Source of the DNA: Candidatus Mesolinea sp.
GTDB taxonomy: Bacteria > Chloroflexota > Anaerolineae > Anaerolineales > Anaerolineaceae
Assembly: GCA_003499715.1 (NCBI GenBank)
Contig: DNSH01000093.1
Location: 1 to 6,763 of the forward strand
Direction: 5' to 3'
DNA: 6,763 nucleotides
In this document: positions 6,557 through 6,763 of the stretch, piece after piece
Layout of the letters: every line of letters begins with the position of its first letter
Position numbering within the stretch: position 1 is the stretch's first letter
Program-made: the position numbers and the translations under genes
The notes under the pieces: generated by a model
Told to the model about the DNA's origin: nothing
Database searches by the model: none
What the model saw: the letters and a program-made list of their open reading frames with translations, nothing else

Positions 6557-6568
6557 TGCCAAGGTTTG
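6536..6568 (-). terminator. Terminator hairpin of the right-edge minus-strand gene, overlapping the 3' end of the PGI/PMI gene
   Basis: CAAACCTTGGCA (6536-6547) and TGCCAAGGTTTG (6557-6568) form a perfect 12-base-pair stem with a nine-base loop. On the minus strand the stem is followed by TTTTAGC, a short U-tract, and begins about 10 bases after the TAG stop at 6579-6581. On the plus strand the stem is followed by CAAATGC, with no U-tract, so canonical termination of the isomerase transcript here is less likely, although the hairpin may still define its 3' end. Confidence 0.65.
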
Positions 6569-6578
6569 CAAATGCTGC

Positions 6579-6763
6579 CTAAAAAATCGCTTGAACGATC
6601 AGGATTACCCCCAAGATGATAAGCGGGATGCCTATTATCGCGCCGATGAGTGTGGCGGATAAGAGAATACCTAGGATAAGAATCCCAATCCCGATGAAGG
6701 CACCAATGAGCTTGCCAGCGATCCTCAAAATAAGCAAGGCTAGCCCAAAGATCAACTTGATTG
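6579..6763 (-). CDS. Small hydrophobic Gly-rich membrane protein, partial (N-terminus beyond right edge)
   Basis: An open minus-strand frame enters at the right edge and ends at TAG (6579-6581), giving 60 visible residues. Nearly all are Ile, Leu, Gly, Ala, Val or Phe; the only charged residues are Lys2, Arg13 and Lys17. Two hydrophobic stretches, about 18-38 and 39-58, are likely membrane helices. They carry spaced glycines and small residues (AFIGIGILILGILL, IGAIIGIPLIILG), which favour tight helix packing. The protein ends in VQAIF. I do not recognise the family. The sustained hydrophobic frame, the stop just before a well-formed hairpin with a U-tract on this strand, and the lack of a competing plus-strand frame support a real gene. 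Its start and full length are outside the window. Confidence 0.6.
   Translation of the reverse strand, partial: IKLIFGLALLILRIAGKLIGAFIGIGILILGILLSATLIGAIIGIPLIILGVILIVQAIF

Noticed and set aside
1..6763. A defence system, mobile element, CRISPR array or RNA gene
   Set aside because: No recombinase, nuclease, toxin-antitoxin pair, regularly spaced repeats, tRNA-like fold or conserved rRNA sequence was seen. All longer frames are accounted for by membrane, exported or metabolic proteins.

Overview
The window most resembles a chromosomal segment of an Anaerolineae-type Chloroflexota (Chloroflexi) bacterium. Three things point there: a membrane protein of the TIGR03663/Agl23 family, which is largely confined to Chloroflexi and haloarchaea; a lipoprotein with an NBR1-type Ig-like domain and Thr/Pro-rich linkers, a common Anaerolineae design; and an archaeal/bacterial-type bifunctional phosphoglucose/phosphomannose isomerase. 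This is recognition from memory, not a database search. I see no mobile element, CRISPR array, rRNA or tRNA.

Layout. Positions 1-2095 (minus strand) hold the first 698 residues of a polytopic GT-C-like membrane protein that runs off the left edge. It has its own promoter (about 2135-2163). Just upstream of that promoter lies an intrinsic terminator (2196-2226) that ends the next minus-strand gene, a 470-residue secreted lipoprotein (2247-3659) of probable beta-propeller fold. A very AT-rich divergent intergenic region (3660-3924; about 18% G+C in 3721-3840) separates it from a plus-strand cluster of three closely spaced genes: an NBR1-Ig-like lipoprotein (3925-4674), a class I SAM methyltransferase (GTG start, 4709-5476) and the PGI/PMI (5510-6556). 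The gaps are 34 and 33 bases. At the right edge, the C-terminal 60 residues of a small, very hydrophobic membrane protein lie on the minus strand (6579-6763), converging on the isomerase gene. Its probable terminator hairpin lies across the last codons and stop of the isomerase gene.

How the genes may work together. The PGI/PMI interconverts glucose-6-P, fructose-6-P and mannose-6-P. It can therefore feed central carbon metabolism and also mannose-type sugar nucleotides for surface glycans. The Agl23-like protein belongs to a family linked to lipid-linked glycan handling at the membrane, and the two lipoproteins are exported. A cell-envelope/glycan theme is reasonable but inferred: the Agl23-like gene and the isomerase are on opposite strands in separate transcription units. 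I did not find convincing evidence of a wholly new system. The less ordinary points are a long acidic Pro-rich insertion in the Agl23-like protein, the unclassified propeller-like lipoprotein with three cysteine pairs, a candidate leaderless lipoprotein mRNA, and a terminator embedded in an opposing coding sequence.
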